Of a stretch of 7,170 bases of DNA, positions 1-6,353 are shown one piece after another. Location: NCBI GenBank assembly GCA_041552135.1, contig JBFELL010000149.1, forward strand, positions 1 through 7,170, in the 5' to 3' direction. A model generated the notes under the pieces. It ran no database searches, was not told the DNA's origin, and saw only the letters and a program-made list of their open reading frames with translations. Source of the DNA: SZUA-186 sp041552135. Lineage in GTDB: Bacteria; Pseudomonadota; Gammaproteobacteria; UBA9214. The position numbers and the translations under genes are program-made. Positions within the stretch are counted from its first letter, which is position 1. Each line of letters starts with the position of its first letter.

Positions 1-584
1 AGCCAGGTAATGGCCTCGATGTCGAGGTGGTTGGTCGGCTCATCCAGCAGCAGCACATCCGGGTCGCACACCAGCGCGCGGGCCAGCATCACGCGCCGCC
101 GCCAGCCGCCCGAGAGGCCGTGGAAGCCGGCGTCGCCGTCCAGCTTGAGACGCGACAGCACGGTCTCGACCCGCTGTTCCAGTTGCCAGGCGCCGGCCGC
201 CTCCAGTTCGTGCTACAGCTCGGCGAGACGGCGGATGTCGGCGTCCGCCTGCGAGTGCTCCAACCGGCCGGCGGCATGGTGGTACTCCGAGAGCAGCCGC
301 CCCATCTGCGGCAGGCCGCCGGCGACCACGTCGAACACCGAATCGCTGCTGTCCAGCGTCACCTCCTGCGCCAGGTGGGCAAGCTGCATGGCCGGGCGCA
401 CCCAGAGTTCACCGTCATCCGGGGCCACCTCGCCGGCAATGATGCGCAGCAGCGACGATTTGCCCTCGCCATTGCGTCCGACCAGGCAGACACGTTCGCC
501 ACGATACAGCTCCAGATCGACGTGATCGAGCAGCGCCCGGTGGCCGAAGGCGAGTGATACCTTGTCAAGCCTGAGTAAGGGCAT
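1..584 (-). pseudogene. uup: Uup-type ABC-F ATPase, 5' part, interrupted by an in-frame TAG and cut by the window edge
   Basis: The minus strand from 584 to the left edge reads as one continuous ABC-F frame of 194 codons with a single stop, TAG at 215-213 (codon 124). Before the stop are a Walker A motif GRNGEGKS (residues 36-43) and a Q-loop region near residue 73. After the stop, in the same frame, come WQLEQR, the ABC signature LSGGWRRR (157-164) and Walker B LLLDEPTNHLD (178-188). This arrangement and the LSGGW signature match Uup, a soluble two-domain ATPase linked to ribosomes and to precise excision of transposons. From memory of E. coli Uup, the stop falls where the family has Gln (LAKVQEQL compared with LAEL-stop-HELE), so one C-to-T change (CAG to TAG) explains it. 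The upstream piece alone would be a 123-residue fragment without signature or Walker B. The ATG at 584 has only a weak ribosome site. It could be a real nonsense mutation, a sequencing error, or less likely readthrough. The family call is secure; the pseudogene status is not. Confidence 0.85.
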
Positions 585-619
585 GGTTTTATCCGGATGG
601 CATTGCGTTGAATATTACC

Positions 620-688
620 TGCAGGAGCGAATTCATTCGCGTTCGGTTCTCTGGTAAACCGCAATCGCGAATGAATTCGTCCCTGCCA
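620..688. repeat. Convergent pair of REP-like palindromes (REP1a/REP1b)
   Basis: Two copies of a roughly 26-base element face each other with 15 bases between them. The plus-strand copy (620-646) starts GCAGGAGCG and ends CGCG-TTCGG; its core GCGAAT-TC-ATTCGC is a 6-bp stem. The minus-strand copy (662-688) reads GGCAGGGACG followed by AATTCATTCGCGATTG and has one stem mismatch. Together they could fold into one long hairpin. They lie between the divergent uup and the unknown gene, so they are in the promoter or leader region rather than at a 3' end. The form resembles dispersed REP elements of Pseudomonas and relatives; genome-wide copy number cannot be seen here. Confidence 0.75.
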
Positions 689-777
689 GGGCCGGGCATT
701 CTAACCCGCCCTTTTGCAGAACTCACTCCGATATGAAAGTATTGAGGCAACCGGTCCATCAACCAGGCCAGTCGCCG

Positions 778-1767
778 ATGCCCTTCCAGTGCTACTCGCA
801 ACGACTGCTGAACCCGTTCCGGGGTGTGGTCAACTGCATCAAGTACCGGTCCGCCGAGGCCGTCACGGCGGACGGCGTGCGCTGGGACATCTATGTCAGC
901 AACGAGGCCTTGCTCGACGACCTGCCCGGGCAGGGGCATACCCAGGTCAGCGATATCCGCTACGGCGCCTGGTCGGCTGAGAACGGCCTCAAACGCGGCC
1001 CGATATTTCCCTCCGACGATTTCCGGCTCATGGAGGCCATGGGCACCCGGGTCTACGAACACCTGCTGGAGATCCACCGGAACATTCCCTTCCCCTTCCT
1101 CGACACCGCCGAGCTGTGGCTGCTGGATGAACGGGGACAACCGCTGGCCCTGCTGGACAGCGCACTGGATCCGGCTGACATCGATACCGCGCAGCCGCCC
1201 AGGTGGAACCCCGGACTGGCCTGCCGGCGGACCTTTGCCTCCCCGGCCGCGAAGTCATTGCTTGATGAGAACGCCCTGCCCGGCGATATCACCGACTACC
1301 TGGCCGCCTACATCAACAGCGGGCGAACCGGCAAGACGCCCGCCGCGCAGGTGTTCCTGCGCGACGCATCCGGTGCGGGCACCGGCCTGCACGGCGTCAA
1401 CATCGTGGAGACACTGGTCGGGCGCATGCTGGATCCACAGGCCTTTCCTGCCATGCTGCTGGACATGCAGCGCCACGATGCCGACCACGGCAGGCTCGTC
1501 AGGGATTTTGTCAGCTGGCAGGCACCCTGGCAGCTGCTGCTGCCGTCACTCGCTCCGGAGGACCGACGGGCCTGTGAGCAACACGCACGCGTGCAGCCGC
1601 TCAAGGTCGAACAACACTACCGCCTCTATCCCGAGATCATCGACCGCGCGGCGATCGACGCCGCCCGCGTCGAAGCCAGGATTCGCAAAACCCTGCCGGC
1701 AAGCACGCACCGGGAAGAGATCATGTCGACCTTCTACCTCGAGCTGGGCCCGGAATACGCCGATTGA
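778..1767 (+). CDS. Protein of unknown function, about 329 residues
   Basis: I do not recognise this protein. It is a long frame with normal high-GC codon bias, no signal peptide and no clear membrane segment, so it is probably soluble and cytoplasmic. The N-terminal third looks like a beta-rich fold, with a DGVRWDIYVSNE stretch and a following IRYGAWS. The C-terminal half is helix-rich and charged, ending in REEIMSTFYLELGPEYAD. There are few cysteines and no evident nucleotide-binding or catalytic motif. The start is uncertain. I chose ATG 778 because the 15 extra residues gained from ATG 733 (MKVLRQPVHQPGQS) look like low-constraint sequence; neither start has a good ribosome site. It is divergent from uup across REP pair 1. 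Its stop lies 24 bases from the stop of the convergent small coiled-coil gene. The reading frame itself is well supported. Confidence 0.8.
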   Translation: MPFQCYSQRLLNPFRGVVNCIKYRSAEAVTADGVRWDIYVSNEALLDDLPGQGHTQVSDIRYGAWSAENGLKRGPIFPSDDFRLMEAMGTRVYEHLLEIHRNIPFPFLDTAELWLLDERGQPLALLDSALDPADIDTAQPPRWNPGLACRRTFASPAAKSLLDENALPGDITDYLAAYINSGRTGKTPAAQVFLRDASGAGTGLHGVNIVETLVGRMLDPQAFPAMLLDMQRHDADHGRLVRDFVSWQAPWQLLLPSLAPEDRRACEQHARVQPLKVEQHYRLYPEIIDRAAIDAARVEARIRKTLPASTHREEIMSTFYLELGPEYAD

Positions 1768-1791
1768 AATACGATCGGCACCGCCCCGGCA

Positions 1792-1968
1792 TCAGGCATC
1801 GTGCTTGCCCATCCGCTCAATGACTTCCTTGCCCCCCATTTCGTATAGCAGTTTGTAGACAATGTAGCGGGTGTCCTTCAACTGCTTATCCAGCTCATCG
1901 ACCCGTGTCTGCAGCTGTGCAACTGTTTCCGCAAGGTCGTTACTGCCAGCGCCCGGCTTGTCTGTCAT
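1792..1968 (-). CDS. Small coiled-coil protein, 58 residues, unknown function
   Basis: This is a short frame inside a much longer open minus-strand frame. The start at 1968 is set by a GGGGA ribosome site about 7 bases upstream. Residues 12-40 (from LAETVAQLQTRVDELDKQL on) show regular leucine and valine spacing typical of a coiled coil, followed by a more hydrophobic YIVYKLLYEMGG and a basic tail ending KHDA. The size and coiled coil recall SlyX-type or other small oligomerising proteins, but I see no diagnostic motif, so no function is assigned. It is convergent with the unknown gene on its left, which ends 24 bases away. Upstream lie about 120 bases and then REP pair 2, so it is probably transcribed separately from the DksA-like gene. 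No clear promoter was found. Confidence 0.7.
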   Translation of the reverse strand: MTDKPGAGSNDLAETVAQLQTRVDELDKQLKDTRYIVYKLLYEMGGKEVIERMGKHDA

Positions 1969-2090
1969 GTTGCTGTCCCCGTTTGATGCGTACCTGAAAA
2001 TCCCGCCTGCCATATATGTCGCCGTAATGACTGCAGCTCTCCTGTCGGGCACGCTGCGCCTTGCCCAATATGCAGGCACAGGCCGGCTGC

Positions 2091-2160
2091 TCGAATCGCG
2101 AATGAATTCGCTCCTGCCCGGGTTTTGACACGTTGCAGGAGCGGTTTCTGCCGCGATCGA
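2091..2160. repeat. Divergent pair of REP-like palindromes (REP2a/REP2b)
   Basis: The minus-strand copy (2117-2091) begins GCAGGAGCGAATTC and ends ATTCGCGATTCGA, with stem GCGAAT/ATTCGC. The plus-strand copy (2135-2160) begins GCAGGAGCGG and ends CCGCGATCGA, with a different stem GCGG/CCGC. Both keep the outer frame GCAGGAGCG...CGCGAT-CGA while the stem changes on both sides together, as expected for elements selected for folding. The pair starts 16 bases after the stop of the leftward DksA-like gene, so in its transcript it would be a 3' structure able to slow 3' exonucleases or aid termination. Confidence 0.75.
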
Positions 2161-2176
2161 TAGTTGACCTGCAGGC

Positions 2177-2542
2177 TCACCCGTCCCGCCCGCACTCCCG
2201 CGCGCTGGCGCAGTCGATGCACAGGTGCACGGCCGGGTGATGCTCCAGACGTGGCAGGGCAATGTCCTCGCCGCAACTGAGGCAGCAGCCGTAATCACCC
2301 GCCGCGATGCGGCCCAGCGCCGCGCTGATCTGCTGCACCTCGAGCTGCCGTCGGCGCTGGCGTTCGCGTGACATGGCCTGCCCCTGCAGGGCGTCCATCC
2401 GCGACAGGCGCCCGATGCTGGTCTGGTCCAGCTCCACCACCTCCGCGGCGGACTCGCCGGTTGCCTGTAACTCCTGCAGCACCCGCTGGCGCTGCAGCAG
2501 CCGCTGCCTGAGGCCCTCCACCTGCTCGTCACTGAGTGTCAT
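2177..2542 (-). CDS. DksA/TraR-family zinc-finger regulator, short form (121 residues)
   Basis: A likely RNA polymerase secondary-channel binder of the TraR/DksA family, which alters initiation at sensitive promoters, in DksA's case together with ppGpp. The C-terminal four-cysteine zinc finger is intact: Cys87-x2-Cys90-x17-Cys108-x2-Cys111, with the family-typical sequence GEDI after the first pair. An extra Cys86 sits where relatives usually have an aromatic residue. Residues 5-80 are predicted to be two long helices forming the coiled-coil hairpin. The tip region, around LDQTSIGRLSRMDA (39-51), lacks the canonical DksA tip pattern D-x-x-D-x-A, so this is a paralogue rather than DksA itself. 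The ATG at 2542 is preceded by an AGGGGA run that is close to the start; upstream extension to 2686 would overlap typA and its promoter and is rejected. It is divergent from typA with 96 bases between starts, and REP pair 2 follows its stop. Its target promoters are unknown. Confidence 0.88.
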   Translation of the reverse strand: MTLSDEQVEGLRQRLLQRQRVLQELQATGESAAEVVELDQTSIGRLSRMDALQGQAMSRERQRRRQLEVQQISAALGRIAAGDYGCCLSCGEDIALPRLEHHPAVHLCIDCASARECGRDG

Positions 2543-2584
2543 GTCCCCTGCCCGCAGCTTTACCGGTGTCTGCCCGCTGATTCT

Positions 2585-2593
2585 GTATAATAC
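2585..2593. promoter_or_regulatory. Near-symmetric -10 element between the dksA-like gene and typA
   Basis: GTATAATAC contains a perfect sigma-70 -10 hexamer TATAAT (2586-2591) reading toward typA, about 48 bases before its ATG, followed by a C/G-rich discriminator (CCCGCC). Read on the other strand it is GTATTATAC, which gives TATTAT (5 of 6) toward the dksA-like gene, about 45 bases before its ATG. No good -35 is seen at 17 bases in either direction; TTACCG at 2560-2565 is 20 bases from the typA -10. The typA direction is the more likely. Confidence 0.6.
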
Positions 2594-2638
2594 CCGCCTT
2601 TTGCAGCCACCACCGCGGCCGCGGACAGATTTCTCATT

Positions 2639-4459
2639 ATGATCAGCAACCTGCGAAACATCGCCATCATCGCGCATGTCGATCATGGCAAGACCACCCT
2701 GGTTGACCAGCTCCTGAAGCAGTCACAGACACTGGACGAGCGCGCCGTCATGCCCGAACGGGTGATGGATTCCAGCGACCTGGAGCGCGAGCGCGGCATC
2801 ACCATCCTGTCGAAGAACACCGCCATCCGCTGGAACGACTACCGCATCAATATCGTCGACACGCCGGGGCACGCCGACTTCGGCGGCGAGGTGGAACGCG
2901 TCCTGTCCATGGTCGACTGCGTGCTGCTGCTGGTCGATGCCGTGGAAGGCCCCATGCCGCAGACCCGCTTCGTGACCCGGAAGGCCTTCGCGCTGGGACT
3001 GAAACCCATCGTCGTCATCAACAAGATCGACCGCCCCGGCTCGCGCCCGCACTGGGTGCTCGACCAGACCTTCGACCTGTTCGACCGCCTCGGCGCCACC
3101 GACGAGCAACTCGACTTCCCCGTGGTCTATGCCTCGGCCCTGCAGGGCTATGCCGGCAACGAGGCCGACCAGCTCGGCGAGGACATGACCGCCCTGTTCG
3201 AGGCCATCGTCGAACACGTCGAGCCGCCGCAGGTCGAGGTCGACGGCCCGTTCCAGCTGCAGGTGACCTCGCTCGACTACAGCAGCTACGTCGGTGTCAT
3301 CGGCATCGGCCGCATCACGCGCGGTCGCATGAAGCCCGGCATGCCGGTCACCCTGGTTGACCGCGACGGCAAACGGCGCAATGCGCGCATCGGCCAGGTG
3401 CTGGGCTTCCTCGGCCTGGAGCGCATCGAGGTCGACGAGGCACAGGCGGGCGACATCATCGCCTTTACCGGCATTGACGGCCTGAACATCTCCGACACCC
3501 TGTGCGACCCGGCCAGTGTCGATGCCCTGCCGCCGCTGACGGTCGACGAGCCCACCGTCAGCATGACATTCCAGGTCAACAACTCGCCGTTCGCCGGCAG
3601 GGACGGCAAGTATGTCACCTCGCGCAACATCCAGGAGCGCCTCGACCGGGAGCTGATCCACAACGTCGCACTCCGGGTCGATCCCACCGCGGACCCGGAC
3701 AAGTTCCGCGTCTCCGGCCGCGGCGAGCTGCATCTGGCGGTCCTCATCGAGACCATGCGCCGCGAGGGCTACGAGCTCGGCGTGTCCCGCCCCGAGGTCA
3801 TCATCCGCGAGATCGACGGCGTCCAGCAGGAGCCCTTCGAGCAGGTCACGCTGGATGTCGAGGAATCCCACCAGGGCAGCATCATGGAGAAGCTCGGCGA
3901 GCGCGGCGGCGAACTCACTGACATGATGCCGGACGGCAAGGGCCGCGTGCGGCTGGACTACATCATGCCGGCCCGCGGCCTGATCGGCTTTCGCACCGAG
4001 TTCCTCACGGCCACCCAGGGCACCGGGCTGATCTACAGTGTGTTCTCGCACTACGCCCCGCTCAAGCCGGGCGAATACGGCCAGCGCATCAACGGCGTGC
4101 TGGTCTCCAAGGAAACCGGCAAGGCGCTCGGCTACGCCCTGTTCAACCTGCAAGAGCGCGGCCGGCTGTTCATCGGCCACGGCGAGGAGGTCTACGAAGG
4201 CGCGATCATCGGCATCCACTCGCGCGGCAACGACCTGGTGGTCAACCCGCTGAAGGCCAAGCAGCTGACCAACATCCGCGCCGCCGGCTCCGACGAGAAC
4301 ATCCTGCTGAGCCCGCCGGTCCGCATGAGCCTGGAACAGGCGCTGGAGTTCATCGATGATGACGAACTGGTGGAAGTGACGCCGAACCACATCCGGCTGC
4401 GCAAGAAGCACCTGCTGGAGCACGAACGCAAGCGGGCCTCGCGTGCGGCGAGTGCCTGA
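2639..4459 (+). CDS. typA: TypA/BipA ribosome-binding translational GTPase
   Basis: TypA (BipA) is an EF-G-like GTPase that binds the ribosome and supports 50S assembly and growth under cold and other stress. All GTPase motifs are present: G1 AHVDHGKT (12-19), G2 RGITI (52-56), G3 DTPGH (74-78), G4 NKID (128-131) and G5 SAL (166-168). Then come the beta-barrel domain II (about 200-300), the domain III-like and domain V-like segments, and the TypA-specific C-terminal domain with GLIGFRTEFLTATQGTG and SRGNDLVVNPLKAKQLTN. The length of 606 residues is normal and the C terminus is rich in Lys and Arg. The ATG at 2639 gives the usual NIAIIAHVDHGK N terminus; no strong ribosome site precedes it. 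It is divergent from the dksA-like gene and convergent with rdgC. Long open frames on its opposite strand are codon-bias shadows. Confidence 0.98.
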   Translation: MISNLRNIAIIAHVDHGKTTLVDQLLKQSQTLDERAVMPERVMDSSDLERERGITILSKNTAIRWNDYRINIVDTPGHADFGGEVERVLSMVDCVLLLVDAVEGPMPQTRFVTRKAFALGLKPIVVINKIDRPGSRPHWVLDQTFDLFDRLGATDEQLDFPVVYASALQGYAGNEADQLGEDMTALFEAIVEHVEPPQVEVDGPFQLQVTSLDYSSYVGVIGIGRITRGRMKPGMPVTLVDRDGKRRNARIGQVLGFLGLERIEVDEAQAGDIIAFTGIDGLNISDTLCDPASVDALPPLTVDEPTVSMTFQVNNSPFAGRDGKYVTSRNIQERLDRELIHNVALRVDPTADPDKFRVSGRGELHLAVLIETMRREGYELGVSRPEVIIREIDGVQQEPFEQVTLDVEESHQGSIMEKLGERGGELTDMMPDGKGRVRLDYIMPARGLIGFRTEFLTATQGTGLIYSVFSHYAPLKPGEYGQRINGVLVSKETGKALGYALFNLQERGRLFIGHGEEVYEGAIIGIHSRGNDLVVNPLKAKQLTNIRAAGSDENILLSPPVRMSLEQALEFIDDDELVEVTPNHIRLRKKHLLEHERKRASRAASA

Positions 4460-4477
4460 TAATTCATTATTGCGCAG

Positions 4478-4546
4478 GTCGGGTCAGGCGCCAAGCGCCG
4501 TAACCCGACAGACGTCCTGTCGGATTACGCCCTTTGGGCTGATCCG
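4478..4546. repeat. Three overlapping hairpins in the typA-rdgC convergent gap
   Basis: Hairpin A pairs GTCGGGT (4478-4484) with ACCCGAC (4503-4509), with an inner stem GGCGC/GCGCC and loop CAA. Hairpin B pairs CGTAA plus CCGACAG (4499-4511) with CTGTCGG plus TTACG (4517-4529), with one mismatch and loop ACGTC. Hairpin C pairs CGGAT and GCCC (4521-4532) with GGGC and ATCCG (4536-4546), loop TTT. B shares bases with both A and C, so either B, or A with C, can form. There is no U-run on either strand, so a classical intrinsic terminator is not shown, though it may end or protect both transcripts. The motifs resemble dispersed intergenic repeats containing TCGGGT...AACCCGAC seen in many proteobacteria. 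Confidence 0.65.
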
Positions 4547-4585
4547 GCCCGCACGTTGATGATCGGCACAGGTAATCATCACCGG

Positions 4586-5503
4586 TCAGGCCGCCTCCGG
4601 CAGCGCCTCCCCGCCCAGCGAACCCAGCAACTGCGGCAGGAATGCCGCCAGTTCCAGTGTCATCAGCGAGAAATCGAGGTCGAAGCGGCTGGCGAAATCG
4701 TCCGCGCTGGTATCGCCTTCCGCGTCGCGGATGACGTCCTCGAACTTCAGGCGCTTGATGGACAGATCCTCCTGCAGCACGAATGACAGCCGTTCCTTCC
4801 AGCCGAGCGCCAGCTTGACGGCGTACTTGCCGTGGTTGAGGTGGTTGCGAACCTCGCCTGCACTCAGGTCCTGGCCCTTGATCGTCACCTGGCCGCCGGC
4901 AGGATCGGGATGCTTCAGTTCGCAGGTATCACCCAGCTCGAAGCCGACCGGCAGCGGTGCACCGTTCAGCCAGCGGGTCATGGCGCCGCTCGCCGATTCG
5001 TTGACCTGGAGCGGCGTCGCCTTGAAGGTGCCGAGCGTGGTGCGCAGCTGGCTGATCAGGTCTTCCGCCTTCGAGGCCGTCGGGGTATCCACCACCACCA
5101 GGCCGTTGCGGCTGTCGATGTAGGCGTACAGGTCCGTGTGCCGGGTCAGGGCCCGCGGCAGCAGGTCGACGATGATCTCGTCTTTCAGGCGACGACGCTC
5201 GCGTCGGTAGACCTCGCGCGCCTCGGCCACCTCGATTTCGGCCACCCGTTCATCGAGGAGCTGGTTGACCACGCTGGCAGGCATGAGCTTCTCGCCCTTG
5301 CGCAGACAGAGCATGATGCAGGCATCGGCGGCATGGACCAGCAGTTCGCTGTGGCGTCCCAGCGGCGGCATCCAGCCGCTCGCGGCCATGTCCATGCGAC
5401 TGCAGCCCCGAAAGGCGTGCTCCAGCAGCCGCGCATTCAGCGCTTCCGGTGACAGATCAAGGGGTTGTCCAAGACGATACAGTTGAAGGTTTCTGAACCA
5501 CAT
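4586..5503 (-). CDS. rdgC: RdgC, recombination-associated DNA-binding protein
   Basis: RdgC is a nucleoid-associated, double-stranded-DNA-binding protein that forms a ring-shaped dimer and limits RecA loading and activity; it becomes important when replication restart is impaired. The frame begins with the family-typical MWFRNLQLYRL and has GWMPPLG (43-49), EKLMPASVVNQ (71-81), a basic helical segment with RRLKDEIIVDLLPRAL (104-119) and a C-terminal region ending in an acidic and hydrophobic helix. Its length of 305 residues matches the usual 300 or so. I chose the ATG at 5503 because it gives the conserved MWF start and lies 7 bases after a GGGG ribosome site. The ATG at 5509 would add only MF and sits almost on that site. 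It is convergent with typA and divergent from the YjdF-like gene. Confidence 0.97.
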   Translation of the reverse strand: MWFRNLQLYRLGQPLDLSPEALNARLLEHAFRGCSRMDMAASGWMPPLGRHSELLVHAADACIMLCLRKGEKLMPASVVNQLLDERVAEIEVAEAREVYRRERRRLKDEIIVDLLPRALTRHTDLYAYIDSRNGLVVVDTPTASKAEDLISQLRTTLGTFKATPLQVNESASGAMTRWLNGAPLPVGFELGDTCELKHPDPAGGQVTIKGQDLSAGEVRNHLNHGKYAVKLALGWKERLSFVLQEDLSIKRLKFEDVIRDAEGDTSADDFASRFDLDFSLMTLELAAFLPQLLGSLGGEALPEAA

Positions 5504-5528
5504 AAACATGCCCCGCAAAAAGCGCAAC

Positions 5529-5534
5529 ATTATG
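5529..5534 (-). promoter_or_regulatory. Possible -10 element for rdgC
   Basis: On the minus strand CATAAT (5 of 6 to the sigma-70 consensus) lies about 25 bases before the rdgC ATG, which would give a short leader containing the GGGG ribosome site. No matching -35 sequence is evident at the usual spacing, so this is tentative. Confidence 0.3.
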
Positions 5535-5696
5535 CGCAATGCGGCTGTGACTGGCCACCGCTTTTTGCCGCCAGGATGCCGCCGGCCTGGCAGCCTGAAT
5601 CGAGGCTGTTGATCTGGCTGCAATTTCGTTATTGTCGGACATACCCGCCTATCCCGGCAAGGGGGCGGGAGCGGATCCCCGCCGTGGCGGGTGGCA

Positions 5697-6344
5697 ATGG
5701 CTGTTTGTCAATACACTGCGATGCGCGAACAGATGGAAAATACAGCACCGGCTTTTCGCACCAACCGCCTGCTGCAGGGCCTCGTCTCCTGGCTGGTCCT
5801 GTTGTGGATCGTCACATCGATCGAGCCGTTCAACCGGCGTGACTGGTTCCTGGAAAACCTGCTGGTGTTTTTCTACGGCACGCTGCTGGTGGTGACCTAC
5901 CGGCGATTCGCCTTCTCCAACCGCTCCTATGTGCTGTTCACGATCTTCATGAGCCTGCACCTGGTGGGCGCGCATTACACCTATTCGGAGGTGCCGTTTG
6001 GCTTCTGGTTGCAGGAAACGCTCGGACTGGAACGCAATCACTACGACCGCATTGTGCATTTCAGCTTCGGCCTGCTCATCGCCTACCCGTTCCGGGAACT
6101 GCTGGTGCGTGCGGCCGGCGTCGTCCACAGCTGGTCCTGGCTGCTGAGTGTCGCTGTCGTACTGGCCTTCAGCGGCTTCTACGAGGCCCTGGAAGGCATT
6201 GTCGCCATGATTGTCGACCCCGAGCTTGGCATGGCCTACCTTGGCACCCAGGGTGACGAGTGGGACGCACAGAAGGACACCTTCCTCGCCTTCAGCGGCT
6301 CGGTGGTCGCCATGCTGGTCACCCGCCAGGCCACAAAGCGCTGA
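5697..6344 (+). CDS. YjdF/DUF2238-family inner-membrane protein
   Basis: A polytopic inner-membrane protein of the DUF2238 (YjdF) family, whose biochemical role is not established. I see about six hydrophobic segments, near residues 27-42, 52-68, 77-95, 119-138, 145-163 and 194-209. The conserved polar motifs between or within them match what I recall of the family: GAHYTYSEVP (91-100), NHYDRIVHFSFG (114-125), FYEALEG (161-167) and LGTQGDEWDAQKD (182-194). The His, Asp and Glu residues in these motifs could form a buried polar or metal site, which is inference. The start is uncertain: ATG 5697 has a GGCGGGTGG run upstream, and ATG 5721 or 5733 would remove 8 or 12 residues without touching the first membrane segment. 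It is divergent from rdgC, and greB follows after 9 bases, suggesting a two-gene operon. Confidence 0.88.
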   Translation: MAVCQYTAMREQMENTAPAFRTNRLLQGLVSWLVLLWIVTSIEPFNRRDWFLENLLVFFYGTLLVVTYRRFAFSNRSYVLFTIFMSLHLVGAHYTYSEVPFGFWLQETLGLERNHYDRIVHFSFGLLIAYPFRELLVRAAGVVHSWSWLLSVAVVLAFSGFYEALEGIVAMIVDPELGMAYLGTQGDEWDAQKDTFLAFSGSVVAMLVTRQATKR

Positions 6345-6353
6345 TCGCCAGCC

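Noticed and set aside
27..557. Open plus-strand frames across the uup region
   Set aside because: They are antisense to a frame carrying Walker A, signature and Walker B motifs, and their composition is non-protein-like.
620..688. CRISPR-like repeat pair
   Set aside because: There are only two copies in inverted orientation with a short gap, and another pair elsewhere; the pattern fits REP elements, not an array of direct repeats with unique spacers.
824..1858. 344-codon plus-strand frame overlapping the unknown gene
   Set aside because: The product is dominated by Pro, Arg, Ser, Thr and Cys, as expected of an out-of-phase GC-rich reading; the overlapping frame at 778-1767 has normal protein composition.
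2543..2686. N-terminal extension of the DksA-like protein
   Set aside because: It would overlap the typA start and the -10 element; the added residues are Arg- and Gly-rich and unlike the family, while the internal ATG at 2542 gives a normal short DksA/TraR length.
2723..4423. 566-codon open frame on the strand opposite typA
   Set aside because: It lies wholly antisense to a clear TypA gene. Its Val-, Asp- and Ala-rich product is what the complement of biased GC-rich codons gives, and it has no ribosome site or known motif.
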